A stretch of DNA of 64,000 bases, from the NCBI RefSeq assembly GCF_001373415.1, contig NZ_CDSE01000010.1, positions 116,317 to 180,316 on the forward strand, given 5' to 3'. The position numbers and the translations under genes are program-made. Position 1 is the stretch's first letter. Every line of letters starts with the position of its first letter. Source of the DNA: Paenibacillus dakarensis (GTDB taxonomy: Bacteria > Bacillota > Bacilli > Paenibacillales > Paenibacillaceae). Of the stretch, positions 45,036 to 53,543 are shown piece by piece. The notes below the pieces were generated by a model. It searched no databases, was not told where the DNA came from, and saw only the letters and a program-made list of their open reading frames with translations.

Positions 45036-45233
45036 CTAATCTTCTTCTCTTCTCATTTGGTAATGATGATGGTAGTGGTGGTGATGGTGATGGTGATGAT
45101 GGATCATATGGTGGCCCATTTGGAAGCTATGTGGGTGCATCATATGGGGGTGATGATGCTCATGTCCGTGATGTTGATAAGGCTGTGGTTCCCTTTGTTG
45201 ATATTCGTTAACATTAAAGTTTTGTTGGTTCAT
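45036..45233 (-). CDS. Histidine-rich small protein, spore-coat-like
   Basis: On the minus strand AAAGGAG lies 7 bp before the ATG at 45233, so the longer frame beginning at 45293 is not used. The 65-residue protein has an Asn/Gln-rich head (NQQNFNVNEYQQREPQPYQ) and a tail with about 23 histidines, including a run of nine interrupted by Tyr, ending QMRREED. Such His-rich tails occur in spore coat and metal-storage proteins of Bacillales. Metal binding is likely from composition; location in the coat is inference. Confidence 0.65.
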   Translation of the reverse strand: MNQQNFNVNEYQQREPQPYQHHGHEHHHPHMMHPHSFQMGHHMIHHHHHHHHHYHHHYQMRREED

Positions 45234-45388
45234 CTTATTTCTCCTTTTCGTTTTGAGATAATTTATGATATGAGACCAAAAGATTTGTGACACTTGGCCT
45301 AGATAAATTGGGCGTTCTAATTCTAGTTCTTCATTTTGTCTAACTTTTCATTCAAAATGAATGCTCTGAAATTCAGAGGGGGAGATTA

Positions 45389-46153
45389 ATGATAGTGATG
45401 AGAAAAACCAGGCTGACGAAGGAGAAGTTTAATTTGAAATTATTAATTAACAGGGTAATCCTTTCAACATTGATAATTACACAGTCCACGGTATGCTACG
45501 GAAATGAAGTTAAAGCATTTGCACTGAAAATGAATACAATAGCTGCCGAAGAAAAGCCATCAAATACACAGAAAGATGATCTTATAAACCGATTAAGAAA
45601 ATTGGAACCTGAAATACCTACACATATGGATACACCTTATTTAGAACGTCCATTTCCATCAAAGATGCAAACATCTAAAGATGTAATGCTTACCGGCTTT
45701 CAACTGCCGTTTAGGCTAATCCTGGATGAACCCCATTGGAAGCGGCCTTTATATAAAGAACAATGGCACAGTACATATGCAGGAGGACGTTGGTCATATA
45801 TGCCTTTAAGATTGTTTTATGCACAGCACAGGATTTTTACAACATCTGCAGTTGGGTTATCGAACATGTACGATTTTCTGAATAATTTAGGGTTAAGTGA
45901 CCTAAATGTAGAACAGAAAGGGCCCAGTCAAGAGGAGCGGGTGAATGAGATCGTTGTCGTTATAATGCAAGCAAAGATCGAGAGAGTTGTATCAAAGGGA
46001 AATCAAGTGTTAATTGTGGCTAGACCGCAACGAACGGGTGTTCAAGCAATTACTGTAAATAGACTGAACATGAAGCCCGATAAAGATCTTGAGGCGACTG
46101 TATTTCAGTTAGTTACTCCTGATGGGGATGAACTAGATTATTCTATTTATTAA
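45389..46153 (+). CDS. Exported protein of unknown function
   Basis: The 254-residue product begins with a basic N-terminus (MRKTRLTKEKFNLK) and a signal-like hydrophobic segment (LLINRVILSTLIITQSTVCYG) with possible cleavage after AFA. The mature part has no recognised motif; it is rich in aromatic and basic residues (EPHWKRPLYKEQWHSTYAGGRWSYMPLR) and ends in a beta-rich region. GGGGGAG precedes ATGs at 45389 and 45398. Its last base overlaps an open frame that continues into the aldo/keto reductase, whose real start is 100 bp downstream. Confidence 0.55.
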   Translation: MIVMRKTRLTKEKFNLKLLINRVILSTLIITQSTVCYGNEVKAFALKMNTIAAEEKPSNTQKDDLINRLRKLEPEIPTHMDTPYLERPFPSKMQTSKDVMLTGFQLPFRLILDEPHWKRPLYKEQWHSTYAGGRWSYMPLRLFYAQHRIFTTSAVGLSNMYDFLNNLGLSDLNVEQKGPSQEERVNEIVVVIMQAKIERVVSKGNQVLIVARPQRTGVQAITVNRLNMKPDKDLEATVFQLVTPDGDELDYSIY

Positions 46154-46254
46154 TGGATAAGACATTCTTATATCTGCCAGGCTTATTTTGGTTAAATTAT
46201 TTCATAGGGTCTACATTCAATAGATTAAAACAACTTCTTAGGAGGACACCTCAT

Positions 46255-47268
46255 ATGATAAGAGACTTACTGCAAGGGAAACTAGGTTTTGGTACTGCAC
46301 CGCTCGGTAATTTGTACCGTGATGTCCCGGAAAAAGAAGCGATCGCCACGCTAGATGCGGCTTGGGAGAGTGGGATTCGTTACTTTGATACAGCCCCGCT
46401 TTATGGAGCTGGCTTAGCAGAGAAGCGTCTTGGTGAAGCATTGTCGGGAAAAAAACGAGATGATTATGTATTGAGTACAAAAATAGGTCGCATTATTTTG
46501 GATGTAATGGAGGATTCATCTGCAGGTAACCAAGGAAACAAAGGTAAACTTTACGAGTATGGGTATAAGAATAAAATTATTAATGACTATAGCGCGGATG
46601 CTACCCTTCGCTCGATTGAGGATAGCTTGAAACGTCTAAATACAGATCGGATCGATTTTGTATATATTCATGATGTAGCACAAGACGCTTATGGGGATGA
46701 ATGGATTTCCCAATTTGAAACGGCTCGAACAGGAGCGTTTCGTACGCTTACCCGTCTGCGTGAAGAAGGAGTCATTAAGGGGTGGGGACTCGGAGTAAAC
46801 CGGGTAGAACCGATTGAAGTCATGCTGGAGTTGGAAGAGGCTAAGCCCGATGTATCCTTGCTGGCTGGACGTTATTCTTTACTAGACCATGAACATGCGC
46901 TACAGCGGCTAATGCCAGCGGCTGTAAAGAACAAGATGGACATTGTTGTGGGAGGTCCATACAACTCAGGCGTTCTGGCTGGTGGAACTCACTTTGAGTA
47001 TCAAAAAGCATCGCCGGAAGTTTTGAACAAAGTGGAAAAAATCAAAAACATTGCAGATCGTCACCATATCAGCATCAAGGCAGCTGCACTGCAATTCTCT
47101 TTGGCTAATCCAGCGGTTGCAGCTGTAATTCCGGGTGCTAGTCGACCTGAACGAATTGCTGAAGACACGGCTGCACTGCACACGGTCATTCCAGCATCAT
47201 TTTGGGAAGAAATGCGTGAACAAAAACTGGTATCACCATATGCACCATTACCATACGACCAAAAATAA
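46255..47268 (+). CDS. Aldo/keto reductase
   Basis: The ATG at 46255 follows AGGAGG at 46240-46245; an upstream open frame to 46153 is noise. The 337-residue protein has the AKR barrel with KLGFGTAPLGNLY, catalytic Asp/Tyr in RYFDTAPLYGAG, Lys in VLSTKIGR, His in VYIHDVAQ, and cofactor-binding VIPGASRPERIAED. It resembles the D-threo-aldose 1-dehydrogenase/L-fucose dehydrogenase branch, with a probable NAD(P)-dependent oxidation of sugars. Confidence 0.87.
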   Translation: MIRDLLQGKLGFGTAPLGNLYRDVPEKEAIATLDAAWESGIRYFDTAPLYGAGLAEKRLGEALSGKKRDDYVLSTKIGRIILDVMEDSSAGNQGNKGKLYEYGYKNKIINDYSADATLRSIEDSLKRLNTDRIDFVYIHDVAQDAYGDEWISQFETARTGAFRTLTRLREEGVIKGWGLGVNRVEPIEVMLELEEAKPDVSLLAGRYSLLDHEHALQRLMPAAVKNKMDIVVGGPYNSGVLAGGTHFEYQKASPEVLNKVEKIKNIADRHHISIKAAALQFSLANPAVAAVIPGASRPERIAEDTAALHTVIPASFWEEMREQKLVSPYAPLPYDQK

Positions 47269-47392
47269 TAAACGCCTGTTCTGAACTGAGGCATAGGAAT
47301 AAGCCGCAATTCTGTCGAAGAAGTCAGTTGGTGTAAATAGAATGACCACTGATTGGAATATTCCTTCTTCAAGAAAGGTGAGAGTGGAGAGT

Positions 47393-48187
47393 ATGATGAA
47401 GCTTTGGGAACAAGAAGCACCGGGCATTCATTCAGTTCAGGGAGCTTGGGATAACGCTCCGGGGATGACGCCTTATCTACTTAAAGGAGACAAGCCCCGT
47501 GCTGCGGTGCTTGTTCTACCTGGCGGGGGATATAGTATGAGAGCGGAGCATGAAGGAGAACCGGTCGCCAGGTGGCTGAACAGCATCGGCCTCTCGGCAT
47601 TTGTCGTTCATTACCGCGTCGCTCCCTACCGCCATCCCTATCCATTGATGGATGCCCAGCGCGCAATCCGGCTCGTGAGGTTCCATGCGGAAGAGTGGGG
47701 TATCGATCCGGAACGGATCGGCATCCTTGGTTTCTCTGCCGGTGGACATCTGGCTGCGACGGTTTGCAACCATGCAGCTGCCGGCACCCTTGGAAGCGAA
47801 GATCCGATTGATACCTGCAGCTCCCGACCGGATGCAGCGGTGCTCTGTTATCCGGTTATATCCTTCCGCGAATTTAGTCATGAAGGATCGATCCTAAATC
47901 TGCTCGGGGATGGTCATGATATACAGCTCCTGGATGAATTATCCAACCATTTAAGGGTTAGCCCGGGCACGCCACCTACCTTCTTGTGGCATACAGCGGA
48001 TGATAGCGCAGTGCCCGTGGAGAATAGTCTTGAATATGCTAAGGCTCTTTCCAGAAATAAGGTGCCTTATGAGCTTCATGTGTTTCCGGAAGGAAGGCAC
48101 GGACTTGGACTGGCTGATGGGGATCCATCCGTTTCGCAGTGGTCTGCTCTTTGCGGTAAATGGTTCCGTCAAATCGGATTTGTATAA
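47393..48187 (+). CDS. Alpha/beta hydrolase esterase (BD-FAE/acetylesterase-like)
   Basis: ATG at 47393 (or 47396) fits AAAGGTGAG upstream. The 264-residue protein has oxyanion motif LPGGGYSMRAEHEG, nucleophile GFSAGGHLAA, acid HTADDSAVPVENS and catalytic His in PEGRHGLGLA. The layout matches intracellular acetyl-xylan or polysaccharide deacetylating esterases of the BD-FAE group. It probably deacetylates sugars brought in by transporters. It ends before a terminator at 48252. Confidence 0.82.
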   Translation: MMKLWEQEAPGIHSVQGAWDNAPGMTPYLLKGDKPRAAVLVLPGGGYSMRAEHEGEPVARWLNSIGLSAFVVHYRVAPYRHPYPLMDAQRAIRLVRFHAEEWGIDPERIGILGFSAGGHLAATVCNHAAAGTLGSEDPIDTCSSRPDAAVLCYPVISFREFSHEGSILNLLGDGHDIQLLDELSNHLRVSPGTPPTFLWHTADDSAVPVENSLEYAKALSRNKVPYELHVFPEGRHGLGLADGDPSVSQWSALCGKWFRQIGFV

Positions 48188-48251
48188 AGTACTGGCGTAG
48201 TGGTCCGGCACACACCGGTTTAGCTTCGTCTTAATAAAATTTATATGGAAT

Positions 48252-48310
48252 ACAACCAGTCAAGGGGATTTGAAATGACCCCAATTATACTTGGCTGGTT
48301 GTTCTCTTTT
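48252..48310 (+). terminator. Terminator after the esterase gene
   Basis: ACAACCAG and CTGGTTGT form an 8-bp outer stem extended by CAAG/CTTG-type pairing and an inner GGGG/CCCC, followed by TCTCTTTT. The following 48311-48549 contains no recognisable gene; it carries only the region before the SDR start. Confidence 0.75.
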
Positions 48311-48549
48311 CCGGCTTACTACCGTCTACTCTAAGAAGTTATGGGCAAGACAGAGCTGTCCGACCTCCAGCTCTCACATTGGCTAAGGCCAAGAAACAGA
48401 AGCCAGTGCAGGTAGGAGCTCTTGGCACCGGCATTCATTGCTTTCCTGAGTAGAACATAACGGAGAAGCTTAATGAACAATATACGTATAGCTTTAATAG
48501 AATTATATATAGGAACAACCGTAGCATATAGAAAACGGAGGGCAGAAAC

Positions 48550-49299
48550 ATGTCGTTTAAAGGAAAAGTAGTTATTGTAACAGGAGCGGGCCAAGGAATT
48601 GGACGAGGTGTGGCAGAGGCTTATGCGAACCGAGGAGCCTGTGTCGTTGTAGCTGAGAGGAATGAGCAGACGGGTAATGCTGTGGCAGAGTCGATTCAGG
48701 GGATGGGGGGACAGGCTAGCTATATCCGTTGTGATGTCCGAGAAGAAGAGGATATTCAGCGCCTCATACTCGAAAGTGAGCGACTATATGGGCGTATAGA
48801 CATACTCATCAACAATGCCGGAGTGTCCCGATTTAAATCGCCTGACGAGCTAACAGTCGAAGAATGGGATGATGTGCTGAACACGAACGTGCGCAGCGTT
48901 TTTCTAGCCTCTCGGGAAGTGGCAAAAGTAATGAAACGCCAGCCGGAAGGTGGAGCGATTGTCAATATTTCCTCCACGAGATCGCTAATGTCTGAACCCA
49001 ATTCAGAAGCCTATGCTGCCTCTAAAGGAGCGATTGTTTCGCTAAGCCATGCTCTAGCGGTTTCGTATGGCGAGAACCATATCCGCGTCAACTGTGTCAG
49101 TCCAGGCTGGATTGAAACGGGAGATTACAGTGCACTTCGTGACCTCGATCACCGCCAGCATCCCGCCGGCCGTGTTGGCACACCTGAGGATATCGCACGG
49201 GCCTGCATGTATTTCACCGACCCGGACAATTCATTTGTCACAGGCGCGCATCTTGTTGTGGACGGCGGAATGACGCGAAAAATGATATATGAGGAGTAG
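48550..49299 (+). CDS. Short-chain dehydrogenase/reductase
   Basis: The 249-residue enzyme has the classical SDR motifs: cofactor site VTGAGQGIGRGVAEA, NNAG (LINNAGVSRF), the catalytic Ser in NISSTRSLM, YxxxK as YAASKGA, and PG after it (CVSPGWIETG). The C-terminal FVTGAHLVVDGGMT block is typical of 3-oxoacyl-ACP-reductase-like and glucose dehydrogenase-like members. The substrate is not assignable. GGAGGG lies upstream. Confidence 0.88.
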   Translation: MSFKGKVVIVTGAGQGIGRGVAEAYANRGACVVVAERNEQTGNAVAESIQGMGGQASYIRCDVREEEDIQRLILESERLYGRIDILINNAGVSRFKSPDELTVEEWDDVLNTNVRSVFLASREVAKVMKRQPEGGAIVNISSTRSLMSEPNSEAYAASKGAIVSLSHALAVSYGENHIRVNCVSPGWIETGDYSALRDLDHRQHPAGRVGTPEDIARACMYFTDPDNSFVTGAHLVVDGGMTRKMIYEE

Positions 49300-49358
49300 G
49301 AAAACTAGATTTCACTAAAGAGGATAACGAAAACAATATTATGTAAACCAATTCATTA

Positions 49359-49757
49359 TTAATTAATCCGTTGTTGAATTTCACTAGCGATGAGCCATTT
49401 TGTGTTAATGAGCTGCCAATTTTCAATTGTAAACAGTCTTGCTACTACATTGCCGTTAAATTCAATCGACAGGTCGTAAAATACAGCTGCATTCTCATTG
49501 TCCTTTAAACGGATCAGTCGGTTATTAAAGATTTTCTTACCGCCAAGCAGCTGTCTGACTGAATCTTTCATGCCGCTGACAGATTCCTCTGTATTAAAGA
49601 ACAAGGGCTTTTCCTTGGCATCATTAAAGAATGCAGCATAATAATCATCCGTCATCAGTTCCAAAGCGGAAGTATCCCCCGAATTCATGGCTGCATGCCA
49701 ATCTGCAATGAATTGGTCATGCATTTCGGAAAATCTTCCAAGCACATTATCTGTCAT
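49359..49757 (-). CDS. NTF2-like/SnoaL-type protein
   Basis: The start at 49757 is chosen since AAAGGAG is 7 bp upstream; ATG at 49763 is too close to it. The 132-residue product (MTDNVLGRFSEMHDQFIADWHAAMNSGDTSALELMTDDYYAAFF...) shows the helix-helix-strand opening and C-terminal strands (AAVFYDLSIEF, VVARLFTIENWQ, KWLIASEIQQR) of the NTF2/DUF4440 fold. These cone-shaped proteins bind or convert small molecules. The function is not known. It converges on the SDR gene. Confidence 0.7.
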   Translation of the reverse strand: MTDNVLGRFSEMHDQFIADWHAAMNSGDTSALELMTDDYYAAFFNDAKEKPLFFNTEESVSGMKDSVRQLLGGKKIFNNRLIRLKDNENAAVFYDLSIEFNGNVVARLFTIENWQLINTKWLIASEIQQRIN

Positions 49758-49838
49758 CTTCATTCTCCTTTTTAAATCAATATCAATCCGTATAACTATG
49801 TATCGGTCATCTGAATTAAAAATTTATGGGGCTTTTAA

Positions 49839-49879
49839 GGATCCAAGGCTCCCGAAATATTCCCGGAAGCCTTGGATTC
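49839..49879. repeat. Inverted repeat in the 49.8 kb intergenic region
   Basis: GGATCCAAGGCT and AGCCTTGGATTC form a 12-bp stem with one wobble, extended inside by CCCG/CGGG-type pairs. It lies about 90 bp downstream of the minus-strand pentapeptide gene and may end its transcript; the T-run is weak. Confidence 0.5.
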
Positions 49880-49971
49880 GATTATGGCTCTATCTTACTT
49901 GTATTCATGAGTTTATAACAATTTATGCACTTGATGATCTTTAGGAGGCTTGTGCAGCATATTAGTCTTCC

Positions 49972-50841
49972 TTAAATAACCGTAACTTTTGACAAATCGG
50001 CAACCCATAGACCTTTAAGCGCGGCATAAGTCAATTTATCCATCGTGGCACCATCAAAGCAGACGGTTTTGAAATCGCGGTGAGATTTGTTTGTCAAAGA
50101 AAACGGCAGACGGAATGATACATTCTTGAGTGTCGCTCCTCTAAAGGAAACGTCGTTCATTGCAGACTTGTCAAACTTGACACCGATAAAGGTCTGTCCC
50201 TCAAAATTCATTCCTCGCAGGTCTGAAAGTTTGAAATCCACTCCTGAAAATATACAACGTTCAAAGATTGTTTTTCTTAAATCAGTCTTGGTTAGTGTAA
50301 CGTCGGTCAATTTTACATGTGAGAATTTGGCTCCGTCCAGCCCCGATATGTTGAAGCTGGTGCGTACAAGGATCGATTTATTGAAGCTCGCATTCGCAAG
50401 GTCTGTGATGGAAAAGCTGCAATCTGTCAGATTCGCGCCGTCAAAATTAGCTTCATGCGCATTACAGGTTGCAAACGAGGTACCGGTCAAGTCAGCACCG
50501 GCAAAGTCGGCTCCGCGCAGCTCGGACACTTTGAATTCTCCTTTGTGTAAAGTAACACCTGCAAAGTCACTCTCTTGAAGATCAATGGCATGGAGGTTTA
50601 TCTGTACCTTCCGCTCGAGAGAGCGGGAGAGGTTCGCCACCTCTAGTACCGTTTGTTCAATGTCGCCAATGCTGTCAATGGTCATCTCAAAAGCTGTTTC
50701 ATCGTCCTTGCCCTCAGCTTTAAGTTCACGAAAACGCTCCTGTAAATCCAAGAGCAGGTCATTCTTTAATTCGGCAGCACTTTTTACTCCATCATATGGC
50801 GCGAATACACCGTTTAAATATCTGTTTAATTTATCATTCAT
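49972..50841 (-). CDS. HAAS domain-pentapeptide repeat protein
   Basis: The start at 50841 lies 14 bp after the PadR stop, and a GAGG sits upstream; a longer open frame to 51021 overlaps PadR and is not used. Residues 1-75 (YDGVKSAAELKNDLLLDLQERFRELKAEGKDDETAFEMTIDSIGDIEQTVLEV) resemble the HAAS signalling domain found next to PadR regulators. From about 80 to 270 the protein consists of pentapeptide repeats of the A(D/N)Lxx type (LRGADFAGADLTGTSFATCN, ANFDGANLTDCSF), which form a right-handed beta helix. The combination suggests a sensor or DNA-mimic effector controlled with PadR. Confidence 0.78.
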   Translation of the reverse strand: MNDKLNRYLNGVFAPYDGVKSAAELKNDLLLDLQERFRELKAEGKDDETAFEMTIDSIGDIEQTVLEVANLSRSLERKVQINLHAIDLQESDFAGVTLHKGEFKVSELRGADFAGADLTGTSFATCNAHEANFDGANLTDCSFSITDLANASFNKSILVRTSFNISGLDGAKFSHVKLTDVTLTKTDLRKTIFERCIFSGVDFKLSDLRGMNFEGQTFIGVKFDKSAMNDVSFRGATLKNVSFRLPFSLTNKSHRDFKTVCFDGATMDKLTYAALKGLWVADLSKVTVI

Positions 50842-50854
50842 AACATATGGCCCT

Positions 50855-51184
50855 CTATAGTAAGTTTTCAAGCACGTTTTTTGCGTATTCCCAATTGCTT
50901 TTGTTGTGAGCGTATGTCGCTTTGCCCTTTTCGGTAATCCTGAAATATTTACGCCGTCCGCCCTGAGATTCATCACCCCAATACCATTCGATATCACCGT
51001 CAGCTTCAAGCCTCCGAACACTGGAGTACATGGTAGCTTCCTTTAATTCATACTCGCCGCCCGAGCGCTCGGCAATGATCTTGACAATCTCGTACCCATA
51101 TCGGTCAGCCTCGGATAAGAGCCGTAATATCATGGTATCGGTATGTCCGCGCAGTAGGTCAGATGTTATTTTGTTCTGGCTCAT
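50855..51184 (-). CDS. PadR-family transcriptional regulator
   Basis: The start at 51184 has GAGGTGA upstream. The 109-residue winged-helix protein has the PadR hallmarks: LLRGHTDTMILRLLSEADRYGYEIVKII, then ELKEATMYSSVRRLEADGDIEWYWGDESQGGRRKYFRITEKGK, and a short C-terminal dimerisation helix. It precedes and is probably cotranscribed with the HAAS-pentapeptide gene, and should repress its own operon in response to an unknown signal. Confidence 0.88.
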   Translation of the reverse strand: MSQNKITSDLLRGHTDTMILRLLSEADRYGYEIVKIIAERSGGEYELKEATMYSSVRRLEADGDIEWYWGDESQGGRRKYFRITEKGKATYAHNKSNWEYAKNVLENLL

Positions 51185-51290
51185 AAAATCACCTCGTAAC
51201 TGCATAATACGTCACACTACCATGACTGTCAAGGTAATGTTACGAATCAAATACTTTGATTGAAATATACTTTAAATAGGATTAATACCA

Positions 51291-51341
51291 TTGACTCTCC
51301 ATTCAAAAAGGAATAAGCTATTCAATAACTTAATTGAATAG
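51291..51341 (+). promoter_or_regulatory. Promoter/operator of the ArsR-rhodanese gene
   Basis: TTGACT at 51291-51296 is a good -35. CTATTCAAT (51318-51326) and ATTGAATAG (51333-51341) form a perfect 9-bp inverted repeat around AACTTA, where the -10 and start site should lie. The AT-rich palindrome is of the type bound by ArsR/SmtB repressors, so autoregulation is likely. Confidence 0.65.
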
Positions 51342-51356
51342 TTGAGGTGATAAATA

Positions 51357-52031
51357 ATGAAAGAAAGAGACTTTAAAGATGAACTATTCAAAGAAATTGC
51401 CCGCATCGGTAAATGCCTTTCCAGCCCTAAACGATTAGAAATCCTGGATGTACTAGTACAAGGACCGAAATCGGTTGAAAGTATATCGAAATTGACTTCC
51501 ATGACTGTAGCCAATGTTTCTCAACACCTGCAAACGCTCCATCATGCAAAATTGGTTGAGTACAAGAAGCAGGGGAACTTTGTTATTTATGAGCTGGCTG
51601 ATCCTGCTGTTTTGAATTTTTTAGATTCCTTATACGGACTTTCAGAAAAACAGTTAACTGAGGTGCAGCACATTAAGAACGAATTCTTAGGTCAGAAGCC
51701 AGATGCCGAAGGAGTATCCATGGAAGAACTCGAGCAGCTTATTGAATCGGGAGAAGTTACCCTGATTGATGTTCGGCCGAGAGACGAGTATGACGCTGCT
51801 CATATTCCTGGTGCAATTTCAATTCCAATTGAGGAATTGGCTGAGCAATTCATTTCGTTACCGACGAATAATAAGGTGGTGGCATATTGCAGAGGTCAGT
51901 ACTGCTTAATGTCGATCAAGGCAATTGAGCTCTTAAAACAAAAAGGAATTGAGGCCGCACACTTGGACAAGGGAGTTCATGACTGGAACACTTTTATTAA
52001 TAACAAGAGCAAAGAGAAATTCGAAATATAA
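51357..52031 (+). CDS. ArsR-family regulator fused to a rhodanese domain
   Basis: This 224-residue protein joins an ArsR winged helix (about 1-100: ARIGKCLSSPKRLEILDVLVQGPKSVESISKLTSMTVANVSQHLQTLHHAKLVEYKKQGNFVIYELAD) to a rhodanese domain (about 120-215: LIDVRPRDEYDAAHIPGAISIPIEEL, active-site loop AYCRGQYCLMS). The loop holds two cysteines. Such fusions are known in Firmicutes and may sense reactive sulfur or oxidants through the rhodanese Cys. It starts a two-gene operon with an MFS transporter and has a palindromic operator upstream. Confidence 0.85.
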   Translation: MKERDFKDELFKEIARIGKCLSSPKRLEILDVLVQGPKSVESISKLTSMTVANVSQHLQTLHHAKLVEYKKQGNFVIYELADPAVLNFLDSLYGLSEKQLTEVQHIKNEFLGQKPDAEGVSMEELEQLIESGEVTLIDVRPRDEYDAAHIPGAISIPIEELAEQFISLPTNNKVVAYCRGQYCLMSIKAIELLKQKGIEAAHLDKGVHDWNTFINNKSKEKFEI

Positions 52032-52068
52032 AAATAGGCATTAAATCGTGGAAGGAGTTGAATCCCAA

Positions 52069-53370
52069 ATGTCTTCAGAATTAGAAATTAGAAAGCAGCA
52101 AGTCTCCTTTCAAAGCTATGTTGATTCTCCGGAAAAGAAGAATAAATTGTACCGGCGGACATTAATGGTCATTATTCTTTCGCAAATCTTTGGGGGCGCT
52201 GGCCTTGCAGCTGGAATCACGGTAGGAGCTCTATTAGCTCAGGATATGCTCGGAACAGATAATTTTACAGGAGTTCCAACAGCATTGTTTACATTAGGTT
52301 CAGCAGGAGCGGCTTTTCTGGTCGGCAGACTTTCCCAGCGCTCCGGAAGAAGGCTTGGATTGGGTTTAGGCTTTTTAGTCGGCGGCTTGGGAGCCATTGG
52401 GGTTGTAACAGCTGCAATTTTCAACAGTATTACACTGCTGCTCGTTTCGTTACTGATCTATGGAGCAGGTACGGCAACGAATCTGCAAGCACGCTATGCC
52501 GGTACAGACTTGGCTAACTCCAAGCAGCGGGCGACTGCTGTTAGTATCGCCATGGTGTTCACTACTTTTGGCGCCGTAGCAGGTCCGAACCTGGTGAATG
52601 TGACGGGTGATTTTGCATTATCGATAGGTATTCCCCGTTTAGCTGGACCTTTTCTGTTGGCTGCCGCAGCATATATTCTTGCAGGAATGGTTTTACTTGC
52701 TTTACTTCGTCCAGATCCTCTACTTGTAGCGAAAGCTATTGTCATTCAGGAGAAAAACACTCCAAGTCATTCCACTGTTAAAGGAACATTAGATACGGGG
52801 ACTGGAAAACGTGGAATCGTAACTGGAGCAACCGTTATGATCATCACGCAAATTGTCATGGTAGCCATTATGACCATGACACCGGTACATATGCGGCATC
52901 ACGGGCACGGATTAGGGGAAGTGGGTCTTGTCATTGGTTTTCATATTGGTTCCATGTATCTACCGTCCCTGATCACCGGTGTTTTGGTAGATAAGATCGG
53001 GCGGAGGGCGATGGCAATCGCCTCCGGAGTAACACTGTTGATTGCCGGCATAGTTGCTGCTCTTGCTCCGGCGGATTCGATGTTCGTCATAATCATTGCA
53101 CTTTCTCTGTTAGGAATCGGTTGGAATTTTGGCTTGATTAGCGGGACAGCATTAATTGTCGATGCAACCACTCCAACTAACCGGGCAAAAGTGCAGGGCT
53201 CTGTTGATGTATTAATCGCCCTAGGCGGAGCATCGGGTGGGGTGCTATCCGGAATGGTGGTTGCTTATTCCAGCTATGCGGCACTTTCGATTACCGGAAG
53301 TATTCTCGCCCTGTTACTAATCCCAATTATGCTTTGGCAAGTGAAGGGCAAAAGTGATAAATACAGCTAA
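52069..53370 (+). CDS. MFS transporter
   Basis: ATG at 52069 is preferred (AAGGAG at 52052-52057) over a GTG at 52048. The 433-residue protein has about twelve helices and the MFS loop motif between helices 2 and 3 (GRLSQRSGRRLGLGLGF), repeated in the second half (GVLVDKIGRRAMAIASG). It follows the ArsR-rhodanese gene by 37 bp and is probably under its control, which points to export of a toxic sulfur-reactive compound or uptake linked to sulfur metabolism. Confidence 0.85.
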   Translation: MSSELEIRKQQVSFQSYVDSPEKKNKLYRRTLMVIILSQIFGGAGLAAGITVGALLAQDMLGTDNFTGVPTALFTLGSAGAAFLVGRLSQRSGRRLGLGLGFLVGGLGAIGVVTAAIFNSITLLLVSLLIYGAGTATNLQARYAGTDLANSKQRATAVSIAMVFTTFGAVAGPNLVNVTGDFALSIGIPRLAGPFLLAAAAYILAGMVLLALLRPDPLLVAKAIVIQEKNTPSHSTVKGTLDTGTGKRGIVTGATVMIITQIVMVAIMTMTPVHMRHHGHGLGEVGLVIGFHIGSMYLPSLITGVLVDKIGRRAMAIASGVTLLIAGIVAALAPADSMFVIIIALSLLGIGWNFGLISGTALIVDATTPTNRAKVQGSVDVLIALGGASGGVLSGMVVAYSSYAALSITGSILALLLIPIMLWQVKGKSDKYS

Positions 53371-53543
53371 GTCATGTTTATTCGAAGCAGTCGTATGAAG
53401 AATCATTTGTCACACAGGTGCATTATGTGCATTGAACGGGAGACCCTCGATTTAATACAGCTCTGGTAGAGTGAAAATTTCAATAGGTCCTTAGGAAAAG
53501 TAAATAGTACGATCATCGTTAATGGCATTAATTTTTAATAGTA

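Noticed and set aside
45036..45233. CAC/GTG-rich tract as a possible simple repeat or plus-strand gene (44880-45290)
   Set aside because: The tract is explained by the histidine codons of a minus-strand gene with a good ribosome site.
50087..50578. Plus-strand open frame opposite the pentapeptide gene
   Set aside because: The repeat structure of the minus-strand gene creates long antisense frames; the encoded peptide is low-complexity.
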